In this document: positions 1 to 6,689 of the stretch, piece by piece
How the letters are laid out: each line of letters begins with the position of its first letter
Position numbering within the stretch: position 1 is the stretch's first letter
From: an uncultured Bacteroidales bacterium
Lineage (GTDB): Bacteria; Bacteroidota; Bacteroidia; Bacteroidales; WCHB1-69
Direction of reading: 5' to 3'
Assembly: GCA_937949745.1 (NCBI GenBank)
Contig: CALECM010000082.1
Coordinates: 1 to 7,697, forward strand
Length of the DNA: 7,697 nucleotides
Translations under genes and position numbers: made by a program
The notes under the pieces: model-generated
What the model saw: the letters and a program-made list of their open reading frames with translations, nothing else
Database searches by the model: none
What the model was told of the DNA's origin: nothing

Positions 1-284
1 TGAAGTTGAAAAACCTGGTGGCGAATGCCCGCGTACTGGACGAATCCAAAATAGATTCTTCCAAGATACTGATCTATTCCATCGTAAAACTGAGAAACCT
101 GGCCAATAAGGCTGAAATGACATACACTTTGGTTCCTGAATCCGAAGCTGACCTTAAATCCGGAAAAATATCCGTCACCTCCCCTATCGGCAGAGCATTG
201 CTGGGCAATGGTGAAGGAACCGTGGTTACGGTTGATGCCCCGGCCGGAAAACTTCAATTCGAGATTTTATCCATTTCAAGATAA
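1..284 (+). CDS. greA: Transcription elongation factor GreA, C-terminal part (5' end outside window)
   Basis: GreA binds the secondary channel of RNA polymerase and stimulates cleavage of the 3' end of backtracked transcripts, so that stalled elongation complexes can restart. The reading frame is already open at the left edge (first full codon at position 3), leaving 93 residues of a protein that is usually about 155-160. What remains is the end of the N-terminal coiled coil (LVANARVLDESKI) and the whole FKBP-like C-terminal domain, recognised by AEMTYTLVPESEAD, the ISVTSPIGRALLG stretch and the closing PAGKLQFEIL. The acidic coiled-coil tip that acts in cleavage lies outside the window. The TTG at position 6 is an internal codon, not a start. 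The next gene begins 5 bases after the stop, so the two are probably co-transcribed. GreB is the alternative, but the C-terminal pattern fits GreA better. Confidence 0.93.
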   Translation, partial: KLKNLVANARVLDESKIDSSKILIYSIVKLRNLANKAEMTYTLVPESEADLKSGKISVTSPIGRALLGNGEGTVVTVDAPAGKLQFEILSISR

Positions 285-289
285 TTACA

Positions 290-694
290 ATGCCTACTAT
301 TTTTTCGAAAATTATTCAGGGTGAAATTCCCAGTTATAAAATAGCGGAAAACGAAAAATTCTATTCCTTTTTAGATATCGCGCCTTTGTCAAAAGGCCAT
401 ACCCTTGTGGTTCCTAAAATAGAAAATGATTATATCTTTGACCTGGATGACCAAACTTTGGGAGATTTGATGATATTTTCAAAAAAAGTAGCATTGGCTA
501 TCGAAAAAAATATAAATTGCAAGCGGATCGGTATGGCTGTAATCGGGCTTGATGTTCCACATACTCACGTACATTTAGTACCTCTTAATACTATTGACGA
601 CCTTGATTTTTCAAAAGAAAGAATTCAATTAACGCCTGATGAATTCCGGCAGATCGCTTCGGAAATATCAAATACGTTCAACCAAAATTATTAG
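290..694 (+). CDS. HIT family (histidine triad) nucleotide-binding protein
   Basis: This is a small cytosolic protein of the histidine triad superfamily. Members bind nucleotides and hydrolyse phosphoramidate or related bonds on AMP/GMP derivatives; the physiological substrate in bacteria is usually unknown. At 134 residues it has normal length. The N-terminal IFSKIIQGEIPSYKIAE and the FLDIAPLSKGHTLVVPK segment match the HIT fold entry. The catalytic motif H-x-H-x-H is complete at residues 91, 93 and 95 (VPHTHVHLVPL), the middle residues being the expected nucleophile region. The ATG lies 5 bases after the greA stop, with no Shine-Dalgarno sequence visible. Tight coupling to greA suggests constitutive housekeeping expression. 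The HINT-like subgroup is more likely than the Fhit or GalT branches, judging by length and the absence of extra domains. Substrate specificity cannot be read from the sequence. Confidence 0.93.
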   Translation: MPTIFSKIIQGEIPSYKIAENEKFYSFLDIAPLSKGHTLVVPKIENDYIFDLDDQTLGDLMIFSKKVALAIEKNINCKRIGMAVIGLDVPHTHVHLVPLNTIDDLDFSKERIQLTPDEFRQIASEISNTFNQNY

Positions 695-701
695 TTCGAC
701 A

Positions 702-1229
702 ATGAAAACAATCAGTGAGAGTCCCATCACCACACTTCAAATTATTAAACCTGATCTGATCAAAAAATATTACGAAATAAAGTCTGGTGAAGAATTATAC
801 GGATCAGTAGACATTACACATAATACAGGGACCCTTGCACGCATTGAAACATCGCAAGGAATATTTACCGTTAAGAGAAATGGTTTCTTTAAGCCTTATA
901 TCACCCTGAGAAGGGAAAAATTTAAAACGGACGAAGCTATTGCCTACTTGGATGTCCAGGGAAGTACCAAAATAATATTGGATAAAAATTATTACTATTT
1001 CCGGCTGGTAAATTTATGGAAAAACCAATGGGGATGGACCAATGAAAAAAATCAGGTCATTCTCAGATATAAGCCCACCGTAGCCGGATTTATCAAGGGA
1101 GATGTGGAAGTGTCCAAAGACTTCACCTATCTTTCCTACCTGGAAACCATTACCATACTCGGTGTCTATTTCCTCACGCAATTAGAAGATGAAATCATCA
1201 AAGCCAATGATACGGCTCTCTCAAAATAA
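702..1229 (+). CDS. Conserved-looking protein of unknown function, aromatic and beta-rich, 175 aa
   Basis: I do not recognise a named family. The product is predicted to be cytosolic: there is no signal peptide and no clear membrane segment, although a short hydrophobic stretch (YLETITILGVYFLTQL, about residues 146-161) lies near the C-terminus. The centre alternates short beta-like strands (GTLARIETSQGIFTVKR, AIAYLDVQGSTKIILD) and carries an aromatic cluster at residues 98-112, ending in NLWKNQWGWTNE. This layout faintly recalls the tubby-like/LURP-one beta-barrel fold (strands, a WxN turn, then a helix through the barrel), but that is a guess. I chose the ATG at 702, 7 bases after the HIT stop. 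An in-frame ATG at 639 would only add 21 residues read from inside the HIT gene in another frame. The close spacing suggests the same transcript as greA and the HIT gene. Codon use resembles its neighbours, so it looks like a real gene. Confidence 0.8.
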   Translation: MKTISESPITTLQIIKPDLIKKYYEIKSGEELYGSVDITHNTGTLARIETSQGIFTVKRNGFFKPYITLRREKFKTDEAIAYLDVQGSTKIILDKNYYYFRLVNLWKNQWGWTNEKNQVILRYKPTVAGFIKGDVEVSKDFTYLSYLETITILGVYFLTQLEDEIIKANDTALSK

Positions 1230-1262
1230 ATTATAAATTATTTTCGTTGTAAGCAATAAAAT

Positions 1263-2111
1263 ATGGGTATGACAATAAATGAACTAGAACAAATCGCCAT
1301 ACAAATCCGCCGGGATATTATCCGGATGGTCAGCAATGCCAAATCAGGTCATCCAGGAGGTTCCTTAGGTTGTGCCGATCTTTTTACCGCACTATATTTT
1401 GAAATCTTAGATATCGATCCGTCGGATTTTACTATTCCCGGGAAAGGTGAAGATATGTTTTTCCTTTCTAACGGACATATATCGCCCGTATGGTACAGTA
1501 CTTTAGCCCGCCGGGGTTATTTCCCGGTAAAGGAATTATCCACTTTCAGAATGCTTGATTCCCGTTTACAGGGACATCCTTCTCCCGTTGAACACCTTCC
1601 GGGTATCAGGGTTGCTTCCGGTTCTCTGGGACAGGGATTATCCATAGCATTAGGAGCTGCCATTGCGAAAAAGAACGATGCAGATCCGAAAACCGTATTT
1701 GTGCTTACAGGCGACGGCGAACTGGAAGAAGGACAGAACTGGGAAGCTATTTTATTCGCATCCGGGAAAAATATCGATAACCTGATCGCGATCGTAGATT
1801 ATAACAAAAAGCAAATAGACGGTTCTACCGATGACGTACTGCCACTCGGTAACCTAAGAAAAAAATTTGAAGCTTTTGACTGGATTGTAGTCGAGATGAA
1901 TGGAAATAACATGGAAGACATTCTTGACAAGATCCGTTATTCACAGTCATTGCTTCATCAGGGAAAGCCGGTGTGCATTATTATGCATACCGAAATGGGA
2001 ATGGGCGTCGATTTTATGATGGGAACACACAAATGGCACGGTTCGCCTCCGAACCCGGAACAAACCGGAATAGCTTTAGCTCAATTACCCGAAACACTCG
2101 GCGATTATTAA
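1263..2111 (+). CDS. Transketolase, N-terminal (TPP-binding) subunit of the split type
   Basis: Transketolase moves two-carbon ketol units between sugar phosphates in the pentose phosphate pathway, using thiamine diphosphate (TPP) and Mg2+. In the split form two polypeptides carry the pyrophosphate-binding and pyrimidine-binding halves. Only the first half is here: 282 residues, the normal size for a split N-subunit against about 660 for the fused enzyme. Visible motifs are SGHPGGSLGCADL (His30), SNGHISPVWY (His72), SGSLGQGLS (119-127), the TPP/Mg motif starting GDGELEEGQNWEA (150-162) with its distal Asn181 in DYNK, and the closing HKWHGSPPN (His259). All N-domain signatures are intact. The protein ends cleanly and the next gene starts 13 bases later, so no C-half or remnant of one follows. 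ATG at 1263 is used; an ATG two codons on (1269) is possible. No Shine-Dalgarno sequence is visible. The partner subunit must be encoded elsewhere if this is an active transketolase. Confidence 0.92.
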   Translation: MGMTINELEQIAIQIRRDIIRMVSNAKSGHPGGSLGCADLFTALYFEILDIDPSDFTIPGKGEDMFFLSNGHISPVWYSTLARRGYFPVKELSTFRMLDSRLQGHPSPVEHLPGIRVASGSLGQGLSIALGAAIAKKNDADPKTVFVLTGDGELEEGQNWEAILFASGKNIDNLIAIVDYNKKQIDGSTDDVLPLGNLRKKFEAFDWIVVEMNGNNMEDILDKIRYSQSLLHQGKPVCIIMHTEMGMGVDFMMGTHKWHGSPPNPEQTGIALAQLPETLGDY

Positions 2112-2124
2112 AGCGAACAGCGCC

Positions 2125-3582
2125 GTGAAAATTATCTACCGTTATTTAATTAAAAAGTTCATAGGACCTTTTATCCTTACATTTTTTTTCGCCCTGATCA
2201 TCTTACTCATGCAGTTTTTATGGCTTTACGTAGATGAGCTGGTGGGAAAAGGTCTCGAAATCCACCTGATCCTGGAGCTTTTACTCTATGCATCGGCAAC
2301 GTTCGTGGCCACCGCAGTGCCTTTGGCGATCCTGCTTTCTTCTCTCATGACTTTCGGGGCGCTTGGTGAACATTATGAACTCGTGGCCCTGAAATCAGCG
2401 GGAATACCTATCAGCAAACTGATGATACCTCTGGCATGTTTCAGCATTTTCCTCGGAGGAGTATCTTTCTGGTTTAACAATAACGTGAGTCCCAAAGCCT
2501 ATATAAAAATGCGTACTTTACTATTCGATATCCGGGAACAAAAGCCCGCTCTTTCCATTGAAGAAGGCACTTTTTATGACGGATTCGACAATTATGTGAT
2601 CCGTATCGGCAAGAAACACCGGGATAACGAAACGATTGAAGATATCCTGATATATGACCATTCACGCCATAATGGAAACACTACCATGACCTATGCGCAA
2701 AGAGGAAATATGAAAATTACGCCGGACGGCAGATATATGCTTTTCTACCTGTATGATGGTTCCTATTGGGATGAAAGCCATAATCAGGGAGGAGTAGAAT
2801 CCAGTTACCCGTTGACCCGGGCAAAATTTAAGGAGCAATATAAAAGGTTTGACCTCTCCTCTTTCGAGCTTCAGAAAACGGAAGATTCCTATTATAATTC
2901 CAATACCAAAGCCCTTTCCAATCAGCAGCTTTCAAGTCAGATCGATACTATTAAGAAACAGATACATGCTATTTCCGATAATGCGGTAAACAACTACTTT
3001 ACCCATATGTATTATTTTACGCATTACCTCAAAGAGGATTCATCCGTGCATTATCAGGCATCTTATTCTATCGACGAAATATGGGCAGCGGAACCACAAT
3101 ACCAGCAAACAGAAATTCTAAGATACGCAGTACAAACTTCCGCTAATATTAATAATGCCGTAAAATTCACCTATGAGGAAGCCGATTATAAAAATGCAAC
3201 CCTTTGGTCGCATGAAATAGAATGGCACAGGAAGTTTACCCTGGCGGTAGCCTGCTTACTTTTCTTTTTTATAGGAGCATCATTAGGTTCAATTATCCGG
3301 AAAGGAGGTATCGGTATTCCCCTTCTGGTTACCGTATTCTTTTTTACTTTTTACTTCGCTTTCTCCGTGATGGGAGAAAAAATTTCCAAAGGCAACGTGT
3401 TTCCGGTTAGTGTGGGAATGTGGTTATCTTCTATTATACTGGTACCTATTTGTATTTTCCTGACTAAAAAAGCTACCCGGGATTCGGCAGTATTTTCATG
3501 GGATGAGTATGGAAAGTGGTTTAAGAAAATAAAAATAAAATTCTCAAGGAAAAGAAATGAAGATCCTTCAAATATGTCATAA
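2125..3582 (+). CDS. LptF/LptG (YjgP/YjgQ) family permease, probable lipopolysaccharide export component
   Basis: Inner-membrane proteins of this family pair with ATPase LptB to extract lipopolysaccharide from the inner membrane and pass it to the periplasmic bridge through a beta-jellyroll domain. The architecture is clear: transmembrane segments at about residues 14-36, 52-78 and 97-117, a large periplasmic region (about 120-367), then three more at about 371-390, 396-415 and 427-447, and a basic cytoplasmic tail. Family signatures are YELVALKSAGIP after the second helix and EIEWHRKFTLAVACLLFFF leading into SLGSIIRKGGIGIP. At 485 residues it is about 120 longer than E. coli LptF or LptG. 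The extra length lies in the polar Asn/Gln/Ser/Tyr-rich stretch around 250-365. The start is GTG, 13 bases after the transketolase stop, placed just before the first membrane helix (MKIIYRYLIKKF). LptF and LptG cannot be told apart here, so no symbol is given. Confidence 0.92.
   Translation: MKIIYRYLIKKFIGPFILTFFFALIILLMQFLWLYVDELVGKGLEIHLILELLLYASATFVATAVPLAILLSSLMTFGALGEHYELVALKSAGIPISKLMIPLACFSIFLGGVSFWFNNNVSPKAYIKMRTLLFDIREQKPALSIEEGTFYDGFDNYVIRIGKKHRDNETIEDILIYDHSRHNGNTTMTYAQRGNMKITPDGRYMLFYLYDGSYWDESHNQGGVESSYPLTRAKFKEQYKRFDLSSFELQKTEDSYYNSNTKALSNQQLSSQIDTIKKQIHAISDNAVNNYFTHMYYFTHYLKEDSSVHYQASYSIDEIWAAEPQYQQTEILRYAVQTSANINNAVKFTYEEADYKNATLWSHEIEWHRKFTLAVACLLFFFIGASLGSIIRKGGIGIPLLVTVFFFTFYFAFSVMGEKISKGNVFPVSVGMWLSSIILVPICIFLTKKATRDSAVFSWDEYGKWFKKIKIKFSRKRNEDPSNMS
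3546..3550 (+). promoter_or_regulatory. Shine-Dalgarno-like site for the glycosyltransferase gene
   Basis: AAGGA lies 6 bases before the ATG at 3557, inside the last codons of the permease gene. It is the clearest ribosome-binding-like sequence in the window; the other + strand starts show none. It supports ATG 3557 as the start even though this makes the two genes overlap. Purine-rich runs are common in this AT-rich Lys/Arg-coding tail, so chance remains possible. Confidence 0.5.
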
Positions 3583-4771
3583 ACCACCTTTACCGGCATT
3601 GGACGGGGGATGTATCGCCATCCATAATATCACGAAAGGATTGTTAGCCTGTGGTCATAATGTGAAGGTTTTATCCATAACTACACCTAAACATCCTTTG
3701 CAGCCCGGCAAAATCCCTCAGGAATACCTGCAGGAAACTCATTTCGAATCCGTATTTATCGATACTAAAATAAAGTCATATCATGCATTGCTCTCTTTAA
3801 TTAAAAAAGAATCGTATCATGTAAGCCGTTTTATTTCGAAGGAATTTGACCGTAAACTCATATCCGTACTTCAGGGGGAATATTTTGACATCGTACAGTT
3901 GGAATCTATTTTCGTAGCCCCGTATATTTCAACCATAAGAGCGCATTCAAACGCTAAGATCGTGCTCAGGACCCATAATGTGGAACACAAAATCTGGGAA
4001 CGATTTATTGTACAGCAGAAAAATATATTGAAAAGGACCGTACTCAAAAAAATGGTGGAACAACTTCGCCGTTACGAATTATCGGTTTTTGATCATATCG
4101 ACGGTTTCTTAGCTATCTCCGAACCTGATTACCTTTTTTTCCATCATTCTTTTCCTCACTTGCACGGAACTATGATCCCTGCGGGTATAGATATGGAAAA
4201 TTATGAAGCAGATGAAAATTATATTCCTTCCGGTAAACCTGAACTTTTCCACATAGGAAGTATGAATTGGATGCCTAATATAGAAGGATTGGAATGGTTT
4301 TTCAAAGAAGTGTGGGATAAAATATTACAAAAATTTCCCGACCTGACTTTTACCCTCGCCGGAAGACATTTCCCGAAAAGCTGGGAACATCTTTCGATTC
4401 CGAATGTTATTATGGAGGGAGAAGTGGATAATGCAAACCAATTTATACTCTCCAAAGATATTATGATCGTACCGTTATTATCAGGAAGCGGCGTGCGTAT
4501 TAAGATACTGGAGGGAATGGCCCTCGGGAAAACCGTCATTACTACTCCGATAGGAGCGGAAGGCTTGGATATTGAAAATGGTAAGAATATTTTTATTGCC
4601 CATACTCCCCGGGAATTTGTAGAGATTATTGAAAAATGTATTAATACTCCTGATATTTGTAAAATCATTGGGGAAAATGCCCGTCGTTATGTTGCGCTAA
4701 ACCATAATAATCAAATAATAACCACTCATATTGTTTCGTTATACCACGAATTATTAAGAGCCGGAATTTAA
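3557..4771 (+). CDS. Glycosyltransferase, GT-B fold, GT4-like (Glyco_trans_1 type)
   Basis: The enzyme probably transfers a sugar from an activated donor during synthesis of a surface polysaccharide, lipopolysaccharide or glycolipid; donor and acceptor cannot be read from the sequence. It has 404 residues, normal for the family. The N-terminal acceptor domain opens with MKILQICHKPPLPALDGG and contains VLRTHNVEH (136-144), a pattern frequent in this group. The C-terminal donor domain starts near residue 225 with FHIGSMNWMPNIEGLEWF (231-248), followed by FTLAGRHFP (265-273) and the nucleotide-sugar site region LLSGSGVRIKILEGMALGK (308-325+), where Arg314, Lys316 and Glu319 are the likely phosphate and ribose contacts. 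There is no signal peptide or membrane helix, so it is cytosolic or peripheral. It overlaps the permease by 26 bases, which implies translational coupling and suggests a shared envelope role. dxs follows after 31 bases. Confidence 0.92.
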   Translation: MKILQICHKPPLPALDGGCIAIHNITKGLLACGHNVKVLSITTPKHPLQPGKIPQEYLQETHFESVFIDTKIKSYHALLSLIKKESYHVSRFISKEFDRKLISVLQGEYFDIVQLESIFVAPYISTIRAHSNAKIVLRTHNVEHKIWERFIVQQKNILKRTVLKKMVEQLRRYELSVFDHIDGFLAISEPDYLFFHHSFPHLHGTMIPAGIDMENYEADENYIPSGKPELFHIGSMNWMPNIEGLEWFFKEVWDKILQKFPDLTFTLAGRHFPKSWEHLSIPNVIMEGEVDNANQFILSKDIMIVPLLSGSGVRIKILEGMALGKTVITTPIGAEGLDIENGKNIFIAHTPREFVEIIEKCINTPDICKIIGENARRYVALNHNNQIITTHIVSLYHELLRAGI

Positions 4772-4802
4772 ATTGTATGCTATCGTATTTCAATTATAAT
4801 TA

Positions 4803-6689
4803 ATGAAACTATTAGACCAAATCACTTACCCTTCCGACATCCGTAAATTAAAGATTTCCGATTTACCACGTTTATGTAGTGAATTGCGGGATTTCATTAT
4901 TACGGAAACAGCTGAAAATCCGGGTCATCTCGGGGCAAGTTTGGGTACTATTGAACTTACGGTAGCGATCCATTACGTTTTTAATACACCGGAAGACAGG
5001 TTGGTATGGGATGTGGGGCATCAGGCTTATTGCCACAAGATTATCACAGGAAGAAAGGACGTTTTTAATACCAATAGGAAATACAAAGGAATCAGCGGAT
5101 TTCCGCGAAAAAACGAGAGCGAATTCGATGCTTTCGGTACCGGACACTCTTCCACGTCCATTTCCGCCATATTGGGTATGGCCGCAGCGGCTTATATGGA
5201 AGGCAATATTCACCGGAACCATATTGCCGTGATAGGCGACGGCGCCATTGGCGGAGGTATGGCTTTCGAAGCGATGAACCAGGCCGGTGCTACAAATGCC
5301 AATATGCTCATTATTCTGAACGATAATAAAATCGCGATCGACCAAAACGTAGGAGCCATGAGCAAACATTTGCTTACCATAACGGCATCCCCGTCTTATA
5401 ACCGGTTTAAAAATAAACTGTGGAATTTTTTTACGTCCAATACGCAACAGGCGAATTGGTTTACGAGATTCCTGAGCAGTACGGGGAATGTCATCAAAGG
5501 ATTTTTCCTGCATGGCAGCAATCTCTTTCAAAGTATGGGTTTCCGTTATTTCGGACCTGCCAACGGTCATGACGTGATTTACCTGGTGAAAGTTCTTACG
5601 GCTTTAAAGGATATTTCCGGCCCAAAATTATTGCACATTATTACGGTGAAGGGAAAAGGCCTTGAATTGGCTGAGAAAAATCAAATAACTTATCATGCGC
5701 CCGGTAAATTCAATCCTGATACCGGAGAGATCATCGAAACCTCAAAACCGGGAGAACCGCCCAAATATCAAACCGTATTCGGGGAAACCATTCTGGAACT
5801 TGCCAAACAGGATCCTAAAGTCGTTGGTATCACTCCGGCCATGGCGACCGGATGCTCTCTTAATATTATGAAAGCCGTATTCCCGAAAAGGGTATTTGAC
5901 GTGGGCATAGCCGAACAACACGCCGTTACTTTTTCGGCCGGACTGGCATCGGAGGGCTATATTCCTTTTTGTAATATCTATTCTTCTTTCCTGCAACGGG
6001 GTTACGACCAGATTATACACGACGTGGCATTGCAACGGCTGCCTGTGATTTTTTGTATAGACAGAGGAGGATTAGTCGGCGAAGACGGCGCGACTCACCA
6101 TGGGCAATTTGATCTGGCCTTTCTGCGGTCCGTACCGCACATGATTATCGCATCGCCCCTGAATGAAGTTGAATTAAGGAATCTGTTATATACCGCCTAT
6201 CTTAACCGCAAAGATCCCTTCGCAATCCGTTATCCCCGGGGGAAAGGGACCACCAATGACTGGAAAAAACCATTGCAAAAACTTGAAATCGGAAAAGGCG
6301 AGATGATCTCGGATGGGGAAAAAATGGTAGTTATTTCATTAGGACCTTTGGGAAATCATGTGATACAAGCCATTGACAATTTATCACAGGAAAACATCAA
6401 ACCCGCCCATATCAACCTTCGTTTCCTTAAGCCCCTCGATGAAGATTTGTTACACCAACTGGCAAAACAATATCCGGTTTGGACTTCGGTGGAAGACGGG
6501 ACGGAAATCGGGGGACTATATTCGGCTTTGAGTGAGTTCCTAGAAAAGAACGGTTATCCGGTGCAATTACATCATATCGCGGTCCCCGATCAGTTTATCG
6601 AACACGGCGATCTTCCCAGTCTTTATAAAGAAGTAGGATTTGATGTGGAATCTATGACATCTAAATTCAGAACATGGTATCCCGGCTAA
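4803..6689 (+). CDS. dxs: 1-deoxy-D-xylulose-5-phosphate synthase (DXS)
   Basis: DXS condenses pyruvate with glyceraldehyde-3-phosphate, releasing CO2, to give 1-deoxy-D-xylulose 5-phosphate. This is the first and usually rate-controlling step of the MEP isoprenoid pathway, and DXP also feeds thiamine and pyridoxal synthesis. The protein has 628 residues, close to the normal 620-640, and all three domains are present. Diagnostic stretches are LLDQITYPSDIRKL at the N-terminus, NPGHLGASLG (His42), DVGHQAYCHKI, GHSSTSIS (His115), the TPP motif GDGAIGGGMAFEAMN (145-159) with Asn175 of LNDNK, VGIAEQHAVTFSAG (catalytic Glu371), Tyr393, Arg421, Asp428/His432 in GEDGATHHG, and RYPRGKG. Each aligns with the matching E. 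coli catalytic or substrate-binding residue, so it should be active. The DXS-type N-terminus and the DVGHQAY stretch separate it from transketolase. ATG 4803 has no visible Shine-Dalgarno site. The 3' end overlaps the opposing thpR gene by 4 bases. Confidence 0.97.
   Translation: MKLLDQITYPSDIRKLKISDLPRLCSELRDFIITETAENPGHLGASLGTIELTVAIHYVFNTPEDRLVWDVGHQAYCHKIITGRKDVFNTNRKYKGISGFPRKNESEFDAFGTGHSSTSISAILGMAAAAYMEGNIHRNHIAVIGDGAIGGGMAFEAMNQAGATNANMLIILNDNKIAIDQNVGAMSKHLLTITASPSYNRFKNKLWNFFTSNTQQANWFTRFLSSTGNVIKGFFLHGSNLFQSMGFRYFGPANGHDVIYLVKVLTALKDISGPKLLHIITVKGKGLELAEKNQITYHAPGKFNPDTGEIIETSKPGEPPKYQTVFGETILELAKQDPKVVGITPAMATGCSLNIMKAVFPKRVFDVGIAEQHAVTFSAGLASEGYIPFCNIYSSFLQRGYDQIIHDVALQRLPVIFCIDRGGLVGEDGATHHGQFDLAFLRSVPHMIIASPLNEVELRNLLYTAYLNRKDPFAIRYPRGKGTTNDWKKPLQKLEIGKGEMISDGEKMVVISLGPLGNHVIQAIDNLSQENIKPAHINLRFLKPLDEDLLHQLAKQYPVWTSVEDGTEIGGLYSALSEFLEKNGYPVQLHHIAVPDQFIEHGDLPSLYKEVGFDVESMTSKFRTWYPG

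Noticed and set aside
639..701. Upstream in-frame ATG that would extend the unknown protein by 21 residues
   Set aside because: The extension lies inside the HIT gene in another frame, its residues look unlike a protein start, and ATG 702 fits the tight spacing after the HIT stop.
1230..1262. Possible Bacteroidota-type promoter (TAnnTTTG) before the transketolase gene
   Set aside because: The nearest match, TATTTTCG at 1239-1246, has one mismatch and no TTG at the proper distance upstream. AT-rich gaps give such matches by chance.
4219..4668. Open frame of 149 codons antisense to the glycosyltransferase
   Set aside because: It covers the conserved donor-binding domain of the glycosyltransferase and reads as a mirror of that coding sequence with no family signature.
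4772..4802. Possible promoter in the gap before dxs
   Set aside because: A TTG at 4773-4775 is present, but no convincing TAnnTTTG follows at the right spacing.
4872..5570. Open frame of 232 codons antisense to dxs
   Set aside because: It lies wholly within dxs, its translation is Arg/His/Ser-rich with no recognisable motif, and dxs is unambiguous in the other strand.
5742..6035. Open frame of 97 codons antisense to dxs, and similar short frames at 2474-2665, 3222-3410, 3351-3599, 5011-5232 and 7342-7557
   Set aside because: All are contained in or mostly overlap well-supported genes in another frame and show no domain or plausible start context.
4803..6689. The C-terminal part of dxs as the missing transketolase C-subunit
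   Set aside because: The gene is a full three-domain DXS with its own TPP-binding domain and DXS-specific motifs, so it is not a transketolase half.
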